Below are positions 56,956 through 64,000 of a stretch of 64,000 nucleotides of DNA, piece by piece. This DNA is from Micromonospora sp. WMMD1082 (GTDB lineage Bacteria > Actinomycetota > Actinomycetes > Mycobacteriales > Micromonosporaceae). The position numbers and the translations under genes are program-made. Numbering within the stretch: the first letter of the stretch is position 1; each line of letters starts with the position of its first letter. The DNA lies in the NCBI RefSeq assembly GCF_029626175.1, contig NZ_JARUBM010000002.1:558001-622000 (forward strand), given 5' to 3'. The notes beneath the pieces are model-generated. The model did not search any database, was not told where the DNA came from, and saw only the letters and a program-made list of their open reading frames with translations.

Positions 56956-58617
56956 CTAACGGATGGGCACGGTGGCGGTCACCGTGGCCTGGTCGATCTC
57001 GGTGGTACGGGCGGTGACGCGCAGCTCCCACTCCCCCGCCGCAGGCAGGTTGATCTCCCCGGTGGCGTGGTTGTCGGTAAGCGGGAGCAGCGGGACGGTG
57101 ATCGGCTCGATCCCGGCCGACGGCAGGGCGACGGAGGCGGACCACTCCACGACCGGCTGCGGCTGGTTGTCGAGCGTGTACGCGTAGAAGTGCACGGAGT
57201 TGTTGCCCCGCTCGGCCGGCGACATCTCGATCTGCATCGAGTAGAGGGAGCTGTCCACCGTGGTGGTGAAGTAGCCGCTGTCGGCGGCGGACACGTCCCC
57301 CGAGACGCTACGGGCCGGGGTGGTCTGCACCAGGCTGGCCGACACACCGAGCACGATCGTGGTGATCGCCAGCTCCACCCAGATCGCGCGGCGCACCGGG
57401 GCCGGTCGGCTGGCCGCCACCCGGGTGCGCACCAGATGCCGGGAATACGCGGCCACCGCGAGGACCACACCGAAGAGCCCGATCTTGGCCAGCACCAGCT
57501 GCCCGTACGAGGTGTTCATCAGTGCCGTCGGAGTGCCGACCTCGATCAGCGCCTGGACGATGCCGGCGAGCAGCAGGGCGGAGATCGCCAGGGCGGCCCA
57601 GCGCGACCAGATCGGCAGGATCGCGCCCAGCTCCCGTTCGTCCGCCCGGGGCAGCAGGAACACGGCGAGCATCACCAGCCCGCCCAGCCACACCGCCATG
57701 GCGCCCACGTGCACCGCGTCGACGAGCACCGACACGGCCGGCGCGGGCGAGGCCGCCGGGTGACCGGACAGCGGCCAGGTGAGCAGTGATCCCGCCCCGA
57801 GCACACCGAGGACCACCAGGTCGGCGCGGCTCACCGAGCCGGCCAGCAGGGGTCGGAGCAGGAGCACCGCCGCGGCCAGAATGCCCAGCCGGACGAGGTG
57901 GGCCGCGCCGAAGGCACTGCCGAGCACCAGCCTCAGCCCGTCGCCGGTGACGTCGAACGGCCCACCGCCGTTGGTGTACGGCACCTGCAGCAGTGTCACC
58001 GCGACCGTGGCGAGCGCCACCAGCCCGAGACCGATCCAGGCCAGCCGGGCCGGTCCGCGCCGGGACAGTCGGCGCGGCCAGAGCAGTGCGAGCACCAGCG
58101 CCGGCCCGACGACCAGCAGCAGGCCCGCGTAGCCGACGAACTTGGCGACCTTGATCGCATTGCCGACCGCCGGGTCGGCCCGGCCGTCGTCGCCGGTGTC
58201 CACGGGCGGTTCGGAGGGCGCGCCGACGGAGTAGGTGAACGCGCCGGAGACCGGGTGGCTGTCTGCGGAGATCACCCGGTACGTGACCAGGTAGGTGCCG
58301 TTGCCGCCGGAGGAGTCGACGGGGATGTTGACCACGCCGCCGTTGAAGATCGGCTCGCCCCGGTCCGCGCGGGACCCGTCCGGTGCGATGATCCGGATCC
58401 TGTCGGGCACCCTGCGGACCGTCTCGCTGAAGGTGAGCACCACCTCGGCCGGTCCGGTGGGCACCACGGCGGATGCGGCGGGGCTGCTGCTGGAGAGCAC
58501 GGCGTGTGCGCTGGCCGGGCTGGCCGGGGCGAGCAGCAGGGCGACGACGGTGACCAGCAGGCCGGCAGCGGCGGCCAGCCGGGCGAATCGGCGGTGGGCG
58601 GCAGTCATGCCGCCCAT
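56956..58617 (-). CDS. CopC-CopD fusion copper transport protein
   Basis: About 553 residues. The signal peptide ends in ASA and the mature protein begins HAVLSSSSPA, the copper-binding CopC start. CopC domain to about 145, then an eight- or nine-helix CopD membrane domain (about 165-430) and a soluble C-terminal domain. Start uncertain: ATG 58617, 58608 and 58716 are all possible. Confidence 0.85.
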   Translation of the reverse strand: MGGMTAAHRRFARLAAAAGLLVTVVALLLAPASPASAHAVLSSSSPAASAVVPTGPAEVVLTFSETVRRVPDRIRIIAPDGSRADRGEPIFNGGVVNIPVDSSGGNGTYLVTYRVISADSHPVSGAFTYSVGAPSEPPVDTGDDGRADPAVGNAIKVAKFVGYAGLLLVVGPALVLALLWPRRLSRRGPARLAWIGLGLVALATVAVTLLQVPYTNGGGPFDVTGDGLRLVLGSAFGAAHLVRLGILAAAVLLLRPLLAGSVSRADLVVLGVLGAGSLLTWPLSGHPAASPAPAVSVLVDAVHVGAMAVWLGGLVMLAVFLLPRADERELGAILPIWSRWAALAISALLLAGIVQALIEVGTPTALMNTSYGQLVLAKIGLFGVVLAVAAYSRHLVRTRVAASRPAPVRRAIWVELAITTIVLGVSASLVQTTPARSVSGDVSAADSGYFTTTVDSSLYSMQIEMSPAERGNNSVHFYAYTLDNQPQPVVEWSASVALPSAGIEPITVPLLPLTDNHATGEINLPAAGEWELRVTARTTEIDQATVTATVPIR

Positions 58618-58823
58618 CGTCGCCGACAACACCCGTTTCAAGCGAGCAACAAACATCGATGGATGACGATACCCCATGATCGAGCGCGAGCGCGCAGTCG
58701 TGGGGCCGGGCGTCATATGCGGGTAGTCGGCCGAAACCCGGCAGAAGTTCCCGAAGTGGCGCAGCCCATGGAAGGGTCGAAGGACCCTGCTGCTCAGCGT
58801 GGCGCCGCGTAACCTGGGTTGTC

Positions 58824-59420
58824 GTGATCCCCGCTCCGCGCGATACTCCCCCGCGCGACACCGACACCGGCGCGTACCCGCCGGAGCCGACCGTCGAGTC
58901 GGCCACCGGCTGGGCGCTGGCGGCCCGCGACGGCGACCCGGCCGCCCTGGCCGCCTTCGTGCGCGCCACCCAGGCCGAGGTGTGGCGGTTCGCGGCGGCG
59001 CTGGTCGATGCCGACAGCGCCGACGATCTCACCCAGGAGACCTACCTGCGGGCGTTGCGCGCGCTGCCCGCCTTCGAGGGGCGCTCCAGCGCCCGCACCT
59101 GGCTGCTCGGCATCGCCCGGCGGACCTGCGCCGACCACCTGCGCACCGTGGTCCGGCGGCGGCGGCTCGACCAGCGGCTCACCGCGCACGCGTACACCGA
59201 CGTGCCGCATCCCGACCCGGCCGGACAGCTCGGCGCGGCCGACCTGGTCCGCCGGTTGGCCGCCGAGCGGCGCAGCGCGTTCGTGCTGACCCAGCTGCTG
59301 GGCCTGTCGTACGCCGAGGCCGCCGCGGTGGAGGGCGTGCCGGTGGGCACCATCCGGTCGCGGGTCGCGCGGGCCCGGGCCGACCTGGTCGACGCGGCCG
59401 GCGAGGCGCTGGCCGGGTGA
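58824..59420 (+). CDS. ECF RNA polymerase sigma factor
   Basis: 198 residues. Region 2 is at about 45-85 (AALVDADSADDLTQETYLRA) and region 4 at about 150-195 (FVLTQLLGLSYAEAAAVEGV). The leader of about 30 residues is Pro-rich. No anti-sigma factor is adjacent. GTG 58824 has no clear Shine-Dalgarno, so the message may be leaderless. It overlaps the MauE gene by GTGA. Confidence 0.88.
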   Translation: MIPAPRDTPPRDTDTGAYPPEPTVESATGWALAARDGDPAALAAFVRATQAEVWRFAAALVDADSADDLTQETYLRALRALPAFEGRSSARTWLLGIARRTCADHLRTVVRRRRLDQRLTAHAYTDVPHPDPAGQLGAADLVRRLAAERRSAFVLTQLLGLSYAEAAAVEGVPVGTIRSRVARARADLVDAAGEALAG

Positions 59421-59917
59421 ACGCGAACCCGCTGCGCACCTGGCGCCCGTGGCTCGGGCTCGCCGTCCGGCTCGGCCTGGCCGGGGTCTGGCTGTACGCG
59501 GGCTGGTCGAAGGTCGGCGACCTGGCCGGCTCCGGCCGCGCGGTGCACGCCTACCAGGTCCTGCCGTACGACGTGGCCATGGTGGTCGGCGCGGCGCTGC
59601 CCTTCGTCGAGTTGGCCCTGGGCCTGCTGCTGGTGCTCGGGCTCGCCACCCGGCTGGCCGCCGGGGTCTCGGTGGCGCTGCTGCTGGTCTTCATCGCGGG
59701 CATCGCCTCGGCCTGGTCGCGCGGGCTGGCGATCGACTGCGGCTGCTTCGGCGTGGGCGGCGACCTGCCGGCCGGGCAGAGCCCCAGCTACCTCCCGGAG
59801 ATCCTCCGGGACATCGGCTTCCTGGCGCTGGCCGGGTTCCTGCTGATCTGGCCCCGCTCCGCCGTCTCGGCCGACGGTGTGCTGACGGGCAAACCGGTGG
59901 AGGACGAGGATGAGTAG
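59417..59917 (+). CDS. MauE/DoxX-like membrane protein
   Basis: 166 residues with four TM segments. CGCFG near residue 113 is the redox-active Cys pair typical of methylamine-utilisation-type MauE proteins. It probably relays electrons to or from the DsbA-like protein coded next, with which it overlaps by 8 bases. Confidence 0.82.
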   Translation: MNANPLRTWRPWLGLAVRLGLAGVWLYAGWSKVGDLAGSGRAVHAYQVLPYDVAMVVGAALPFVELALGLLLVLGLATRLAAGVSVALLLVFIAGIASAWSRGLAIDCGCFGVGGDLPAGQSPSYLPEILRDIGFLALAGFLLIWPRSAVSADGVLTGKPVEDEDE

Positions 59918-60626
59918 TCGTAAGGGGCGCAAGGACGCGGCCCGGGTGGTCCGGGAACAGCTGGCCCGGGAGCGGCGCCGCAAGCGGACGCTGTGGATCT
60001 CACTCGGTGCGGTGGTCGTGCTGGTCGTCGCCGGCCTGATCGGCTGGAGTGTCTGGTCGAGCCAGGAGTCGGAGGAGTTCACCGCGCCGCCGGGCGCCAA
60101 CGACGCCGGCACCGGCATCGTGGTCGGTTCCGGGCCGGTGACCGTCGACATCTACGAGGACTACCTCTGCCCGGCCTGCAAGCAGTTCGAGCAGGCCAGC
60201 GGCGGCACCATCGAGCAGTTGGTCAGCGAGGGCAAGGTGCGGGTGGTGTACCACCCGGTGGCGTACCTGAACCGCTTCTCCAGCACCGAGTACTCGACCC
60301 GGTCCTCGGCCGCGTCCGGCTGCGCCGCCGAGGGTGGCAGGTTCACCGAGTTCGGCAAGGCGCTGTTCGAGCGGCAGCCGCCGGAGGGTGGCGCCGGGCT
60401 GAGCGACGACGAGTTGATCGACATCGGCGCCGGGGTCGGGCTGGACCGCGACGCCTTCGGCACCTGTGTCCGCGACGGGAAGTACCGGTCGTGGACGGCG
60501 CACGTCACCGCCGAGGCGAGCCGCGCCAACATCACCGGCACGCCGAGCATCCTGGTCGACGGGCAGCCGGTACGGGAGTGGACGCCGGAGAACATCACCG
60601 CCGCCGTGGAGGCGGCCGGCCGGTGA
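59910..60626 (+). CDS. membrane-anchored DsbA-like thioredoxin-fold protein
   Basis: 238 residues. An N-terminal cytosolic basic stretch and a TM helix (about 28-50) precede a thioredoxin fold with CPAC near 87-90 (YLCPACKQF) and a cis-Pro motif TGTPSILV. It likely oxidises or isomerises disulfides in exported proteins. Overlaps the next gene (GTGA). Confidence 0.9.
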   Translation: MSSRKGRKDAARVVREQLARERRRKRTLWISLGAVVVLVVAGLIGWSVWSSQESEEFTAPPGANDAGTGIVVGSGPVTVDIYEDYLCPACKQFEQASGGTIEQLVSEGKVRVVYHPVAYLNRFSSTEYSTRSSAASGCAAEGGRFTEFGKALFERQPPEGGAGLSDDELIDIGAGVGLDRDAFGTCVRDGKYRSWTAHVTAEASRANITGTPSILVDGQPVREWTPENITAAVEAAGR

Positions 60627-61720
60627 CCCGGACCCTGCTGACCCGGGCCGGGCTGCTGCTCGCCGGCACGGTCACCGCGATCCTCGCGACCGCCGCCCCC
60701 GCCCTCGCGCACGGCGCGGACGCGCCGAACGGCACGGACTACCGCGTCGAGGTCGCCGAGGTGGCCCCCGCCCGGCCGGAGCTGCGGGTACGGGTGGTCG
60801 AGGCGGGTGCCCGGCTGGAGCTGACCAACACCGGCGGCGAGCCGGTCGAGGTGATCGGCTACTCGGGTGAGCCGTACCTGCGGGTCGGTCCGGACGGTGT
60901 CTTCGAGAACACCCGGTCGCCCGCGACGTACCTCAACCGCACCATCGTCGGGGACTCCGCGCTGCCCGCCGAGGTGGATCCGGCCGCCGCGCCGCAGTGG
61001 CGACGCGTCGACGGCGGGACGACGGTCCGCTGGCACGACCAGCGCGCCCTGTGGCGTGAGCCGGAACCGCCGGCAGCGGTCCGCGCCGCACCCGACCGCG
61101 AGCACCGGGTACGCGACTGGGTGGTGCCGCTGCGCGACGCGGAGGGGCCGGTGGAGGTCCGCGGCACCCTGGACTGGGTGCCGCCGCCCGACGCGTACCC
61201 CTGGTGGGTGGCCGCCACGCTCGGCGCGCTGGCGGTGGGCGCGCTCGGCCTGCTGCCGGCGGCCTCGGTCCCGGGCCGGCGGGCGCTGCTCGGCCTCGGC
61301 GGGCTGCTCGGCGTCGGCGGGGTGGCGGCGGTGGCGCTCGCCGTCGGGCGGGTGCTGGACGCCGGAGCGGAGGGGGTCGGCGGGGTGTTGGTCGGCCTGC
61401 TGACCGGCCCGGTGTGGGCCCTGCTGACCGGCCTCGGCGCGATCGTCGCCGGTGGTTGGGCGATGACCGGCACGTCGGCCCCGGACGGCCGGCCCCACGC
61501 CAACTTCGTGGTGGCGCTGGCCGGGGCATGCCTGGCGCTGTTCGCCGGGGTGACCAACGCCGCCGGGTTCGCCCGTGCCGTGCTCCCGGTGCCGTGGCCG
61601 GCCACGGCCGCCCGGGTGCTGGTCCTCCTCGTCGTCGTCGCCGGTGCCGGCGCGCTGGCCGCCGCGTACCTGCGCCTGCACGCCGCCGGCCGCCGCGCGC
61701 CGTCGACCGTCAGTCCCTGA
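60623..61720 (+). CDS. hypothetical membrane protein of the sigma/MauE/DsbA operon
   Basis: 365 residues. A signal peptide ending in AHG is followed by an extracytoplasmic domain (about 30-195) and five TM segments (about 195-355). No catalytic motif recognised. It overlaps the convergent cobalt ATPase gene by 11 bases. Confidence 0.7.
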   Translation: MTRTLLTRAGLLLAGTVTAILATAAPALAHGADAPNGTDYRVEVAEVAPARPELRVRVVEAGARLELTNTGGEPVEVIGYSGEPYLRVGPDGVFENTRSPATYLNRTIVGDSALPAEVDPAAAPQWRRVDGGTTVRWHDQRALWREPEPPAAVRAAPDREHRVRDWVVPLRDAEGPVEVRGTLDWVPPPDAYPWWVAATLGALAVGALGLLPAASVPGRRALLGLGGLLGVGGVAAVALAVGRVLDAGAEGVGGVLVGLLTGPVWALLTGLGAIVAGGWAMTGTSAPDGRPHANFVVALAGACLALFAGVTNAAGFARAVLPVPWPATAARVLVLLVVVAGAGALAAAYLRLHAAGRRAPSTVSP

Positions 61721-62480
61721 CCGGGCTGGACCTCCGGGTGGGACGGAACGGGTAGGGCAGTTCGAGACGGTGCCGGGCCAGCAGGTCCTCGTCGTCGAGG
61801 AGTGCCGGCGTCGGGCCGTCGGCCACGATCCGCCCGCCGTCGAGGATGATCGAGCGGTCGCAGAGTTCGAACGCGTACGGCAGGTCGTGGGTGACCATCA
61901 ACAGGGTCACCGGCAGGGCGCGCAGGATGCCGGCCAGTTCCCGCCGGGCCGCCGGGTCGAGGTTGGACGACGGCTCGTCGAGCACCAGGATCTCCGGGCG
62001 CATGGCGAGCACGGTGGCCACCGCCACCCGGCGGCGCTGCCCGAAGGAGAGGTGGTGCGGGGCGCGGTCACGGTGCTCGGACATGCCCACCGCGGCCAGT
62101 GCCTCGTCCACCCGGGCGGTCAGTTCCGCCCCGCGCAGCCCGAGGTTGGCCGGCCCGAACGCCACGTCCTCGGCGACGGTGGGCAGGAAGAGCTGGTCGT
62201 CCGGATCCTGGAAGACGATGCCCACCCGGCGACGGATCTCCGCCAGCCGCGCCCGGTCCCGGTTCACCGCCAGGCCACCGACGACGATGTCGCCCTCGGT
62301 CGGGGTCAGGATGCCGTTGAGGTGCAGCACCAGCGTGGTCTTGCCGGCCCCGTTCGGGCCGAGCAGGGCGACCCGCTCGCCCCGCGCCACCGTCAGGTCG
62401 ACGCCGTGCAGCGCGACGTGGCCGTCCGGGTAGGCGTACCGGACGCCACGGACGTCCAGGCTCGGCGCGGTGGGCTGCAC
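61710..62480 (-). CDS. cbiO: cobalt ECF transporter ATPase CbiO
   Basis: 256 residues. Walker A GPNGAGKTT, Q-loop FQDPDDQLF, signature LSFGQRR, Walker B ILVLDEPSSNLD and switch His (THD) are all intact. It energises uptake of Co2+ through CbiM-N-Q, coded just upstream. Confidence 0.93.
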   Translation of the reverse strand: MQPTAPSLDVRGVRYAYPDGHVALHGVDLTVARGERVALLGPNGAGKTTLVLHLNGILTPTEGDIVVGGLAVNRDRARLAEIRRRVGIVFQDPDDQLFLPTVAEDVAFGPANLGLRGAELTARVDEALAAVGMSEHRDRAPHHLSFGQRRRVAVATVLAMRPEILVLDEPSSNLDPAARRELAGILRALPVTLLMVTHDLPYAFELCDRSIILDGGRIVADGPTPALLDDEDLLARHRLELPYPFRPTRRSSPVRD

Positions 62481-62487
62481 GCTTCGA

Positions 62488-63255
62488 TCATGTCAGGACG
62501 GCGGCGGTGGCGGCGACGGTGCCCGCCAGCATCGGCACCGTGGCGGCGATCAGCCACTGGCCGGTCGTCGCCGCACCCGCGCCCTGCCACACCGGCATCC
62601 GACCGGCGTAGCCGCGCGACAGCATCGCCAGGTAGACCCGCTCGCCCCGCTCGAAGGCGCGCAGGAACAGCGCGCCGATCCCGGCGGCGAAGCCGCGCAA
62701 CTGCCACACGAAGCGCGGATCGTCACCCCGGGAGATCCGGGCCACCCGCATCCGGCCGGCCTCGCCGACCAGCACGTCCAGGTAGCGCAGCATGAAGGTG
62801 GCGATCTGGGTGAGGATCTGCGGGCAGCGCAGCCGGTCCAGCCCGACGATCAGGTCGCGGGTGGTGGTGGTCGCCGCCAGCAGCAGCGACGCCCAGACGC
62901 CCAAGGTCCCCTTGGCGATGATGTTCCACGCCCCATAGAGGCCGTCGACCGAGAGGCTCAGCCCGGCCACGTCCATCCGCTCGCCGGCGCCGAGGAACGG
63001 CAGGGCGAAGGCGAAGAGCACGAACGGCAGCTCGATCGTGGACCGCAGGAGCAGCCAGCGGGCGGTCACCCGGGCCAGCGCCGCGACGGCCGCGACCAGC
63101 AGGGCGTACGCGCCGAAGGCCCAGAGCGCCTCGCGGGGGGTGGCGACCACGGCGATGGTGAACGCCACCATCGCCGCGATCTTGACCTCGGGCGGCAGCC
63201 GGTGCACCGGCGAGTCGGACTCCCGGTACAGCACGTGGGCGTGCCCGGCCCCCAT
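62488..63255 (-). CDS. cbiQ: cobalt transporter transmembrane subunit CbiQ
   Basis: 255 residues with about five TM helices. The coupling-helix region ARISRGDDPR and SRGYAGRM carries the A-R-G motifs of the energy-coupling T component. Confidence 0.9.
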   Translation of the reverse strand: MGAGHAHVLYRESDSPVHRLPPEVKIAAMVAFTIAVVATPREALWAFGAYALLVAAVAALARVTARWLLLRSTIELPFVLFAFALPFLGAGERMDVAGLSLSVDGLYGAWNIIAKGTLGVWASLLLAATTTTRDLIVGLDRLRCPQILTQIATFMLRYLDVLVGEAGRMRVARISRGDDPRFVWQLRGFAAGIGALFLRAFERGERVYLAMLSRGYAGRMPVWQGAGAATTGQWLIAATVPMLAGTVAATAAVLT

Positions 63256-63262
63256 CCGACCG

Positions 63263-63685
63263 CTACCCCTGGCTCGGGGCGGGCGCGCCCGGCCGCTCCG
63301 CGTCCGACGACCCGGCCGTGCCCGACGACCCGGTCGCGTTCGGCGCCTGCTCCGGGCCGCGCCGGCGGACCAGCCAGAAGGCGCCGCCGGCCACCGCGAA
63401 GGTCAGCAGGACGCCCAGCACTCCGGAGAGCCCGGTGGAGAGGTAGTCGTTGTCGAGGCCGGCGATGCCGTAGTCGGCCAGCGGCCCGCCGATCTCGTGC
63501 TCCTTTGCCTCCTCGGCCGGGCAACTGCCGCCGGTGATCTCGTCGTCGGCGTTGAAGGTGCAGCCCTCCCGCAGCGACGAGTCCAGCCCGTCGGGGTGGG
63601 ACGAGGCGAAGTTGCTCACCACGCCGGCCAGCAGCAGGGCCACCAGCAGGCCACCGGCGATGAAACCCCAGGACCGCTTCCTCAC
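63263..63685 (-). CDS. cbiN: CbiN-like / PDGLE-domain protein
   Basis: 140 residues. Two TM segments (about 7-26 and 88-107) flank an extracytoplasmic loop. SSHPDGLDSSL is the PDGLE motif. It substitutes for CbiN in many actinobacterial cobalt transporters. Confidence 0.8.
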   Translation of the reverse strand: MRKRSWGFIAGGLLVALLLAGVVSNFASSHPDGLDSSLREGCTFNADDEITGGSCPAEEAKEHEIGGPLADYGIAGLDNDYLSTGLSGVLGVLLTFAVAGGAFWLVRRRGPEQAPNATGSSGTAGSSDAERPGAPAPSQG

Positions 63686-64000
63686 TTGACACCTCCGACG
63701 ACCGGGGCGGATGCCGGCGCGGCCGGCTTCAGGGCGCGCAGCGCGTACACCAGGTCGGGGCGGACCTTCGCCACGGTGACCACAGTGGTGGCCGTGATCA
63801 GGCCCTCGCCGATGCCGATGAACAGGTGGGACACGGCCATGGTTCCGGCCAGACCGGCCAGGTTGCCGCCCAGGTCGGTGGTGCCGCCGAGCCAGTACTG
63901 CAGCACGAAGCCCATCGCCGCGACCACCACGCTGACCAGCGCGGCGACGAAGGCGGTGACCGCCAGCCCGGTCGGCGTACGCGGCAGCACCCGTAGCAGC
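63682..64000 (-). CDS. cbiM: cobalt transporter substrate-binding subunit CbiM, C-terminal part
   Basis: Partial CDS; its start is beyond the right end. The visible 106 residues hold three TM segments and HLFIGIGEGLITATTV, matching the CbiM C-terminal half. It overlaps the CbiN-like gene by 4 bases. Confidence 0.88.
   Translation of the reverse strand, partial: LLRVLPRTPTGLAVTAFVAALVSVVVAAMGFVLQYWLGGTTDLGGNLAGLAGTMAVSHLFIGIGEGLITATTVVTVAKVRPDLVYALRALKPAAPASAPVVGGVK

Overview
The window is high-GC actinomycete DNA with GTG starts, frequent ATGA/GTGA start-stop overlaps and GGAGG-type ribosome binding sites. Gene content and a characteristic short extragenic repeat (MSER.RVNHR when translated) suggest Micromonosporaceae, probably Micromonospora or a close relative. 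That assignment is inference; no rRNA is present.

Region 1 (1 to about 44.6 kb) reads as one large natural-product gene cluster without any modular PKS or NRPS. It has three free-standing acyl carrier proteins (6775, 15383, 20736), a phosphopantetheinyl transferase, an AMP-forming ligase, two ATP-grasp ligases, a type III PLP decarboxylase, a BtrH-like cysteine acyltransferase candidate, a transglutaminase-fold protein, two thiolase-fold (KAS III-like) proteins, acyl-CoA dehydrogenases and a MaoC hydratase. Together these look like machinery that builds an amino-acid-derived acyl chain on discrete carriers and hands it to an amine or sugar. A VioC/AsnO-type Fe/2-oxoglutarate oxygenase next to an argininosuccinate-synthase homologue points to guanidino or amino-acid side-chain chemistry. 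Sugar genes include a nucleotidyltransferase, UDP-sugar dehydrogenase, NAD epimerase/decarboxylase, DegT aminotransferase, one GT4 and three GT2 glycosyltransferases, and a cytosolic glycoside hydrolase. Resistance, export and control are suggested by an APH-type kinase, a Tat-exported PhoX-type phosphatase, ABC exporters at both ends, a double VOC protein and a LuxR-type regulator with a degenerate receiver. No product can be named from sequence alone.

Region 2 (about 44.6 to 48.4 kb) is a short accessory patch: a frameshifted pentapeptide-repeat gene, small unknown genes, and an HTH regulator coupled to a flavoprotein. It ends at tRNA-Lys.

Region 3 (48.6 to 64 kb) is ordinary chromosomal backbone. 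It holds tRNA-Lys(CTT), two tandem L,D-transpeptidase lipoproteins, a Fic protein, tRNA-His(GTG), oligoribonuclease, a GT87 mannosyltransferase, a YcnI and CopC-CopD copper pair, an ECF sigma/MauE/DsbA-like operon, and the CbiM-N-Q-O cobalt transporter, which runs off the right end.

Most cluster genes lie in tight operons: 1655-7050 (+), 15685-7100 (-), 23490-17215 (-), 23742-27093 (+), 32638-35012 (+) and 39962-44552 (+). Strong hairpins sit between several convergent units.
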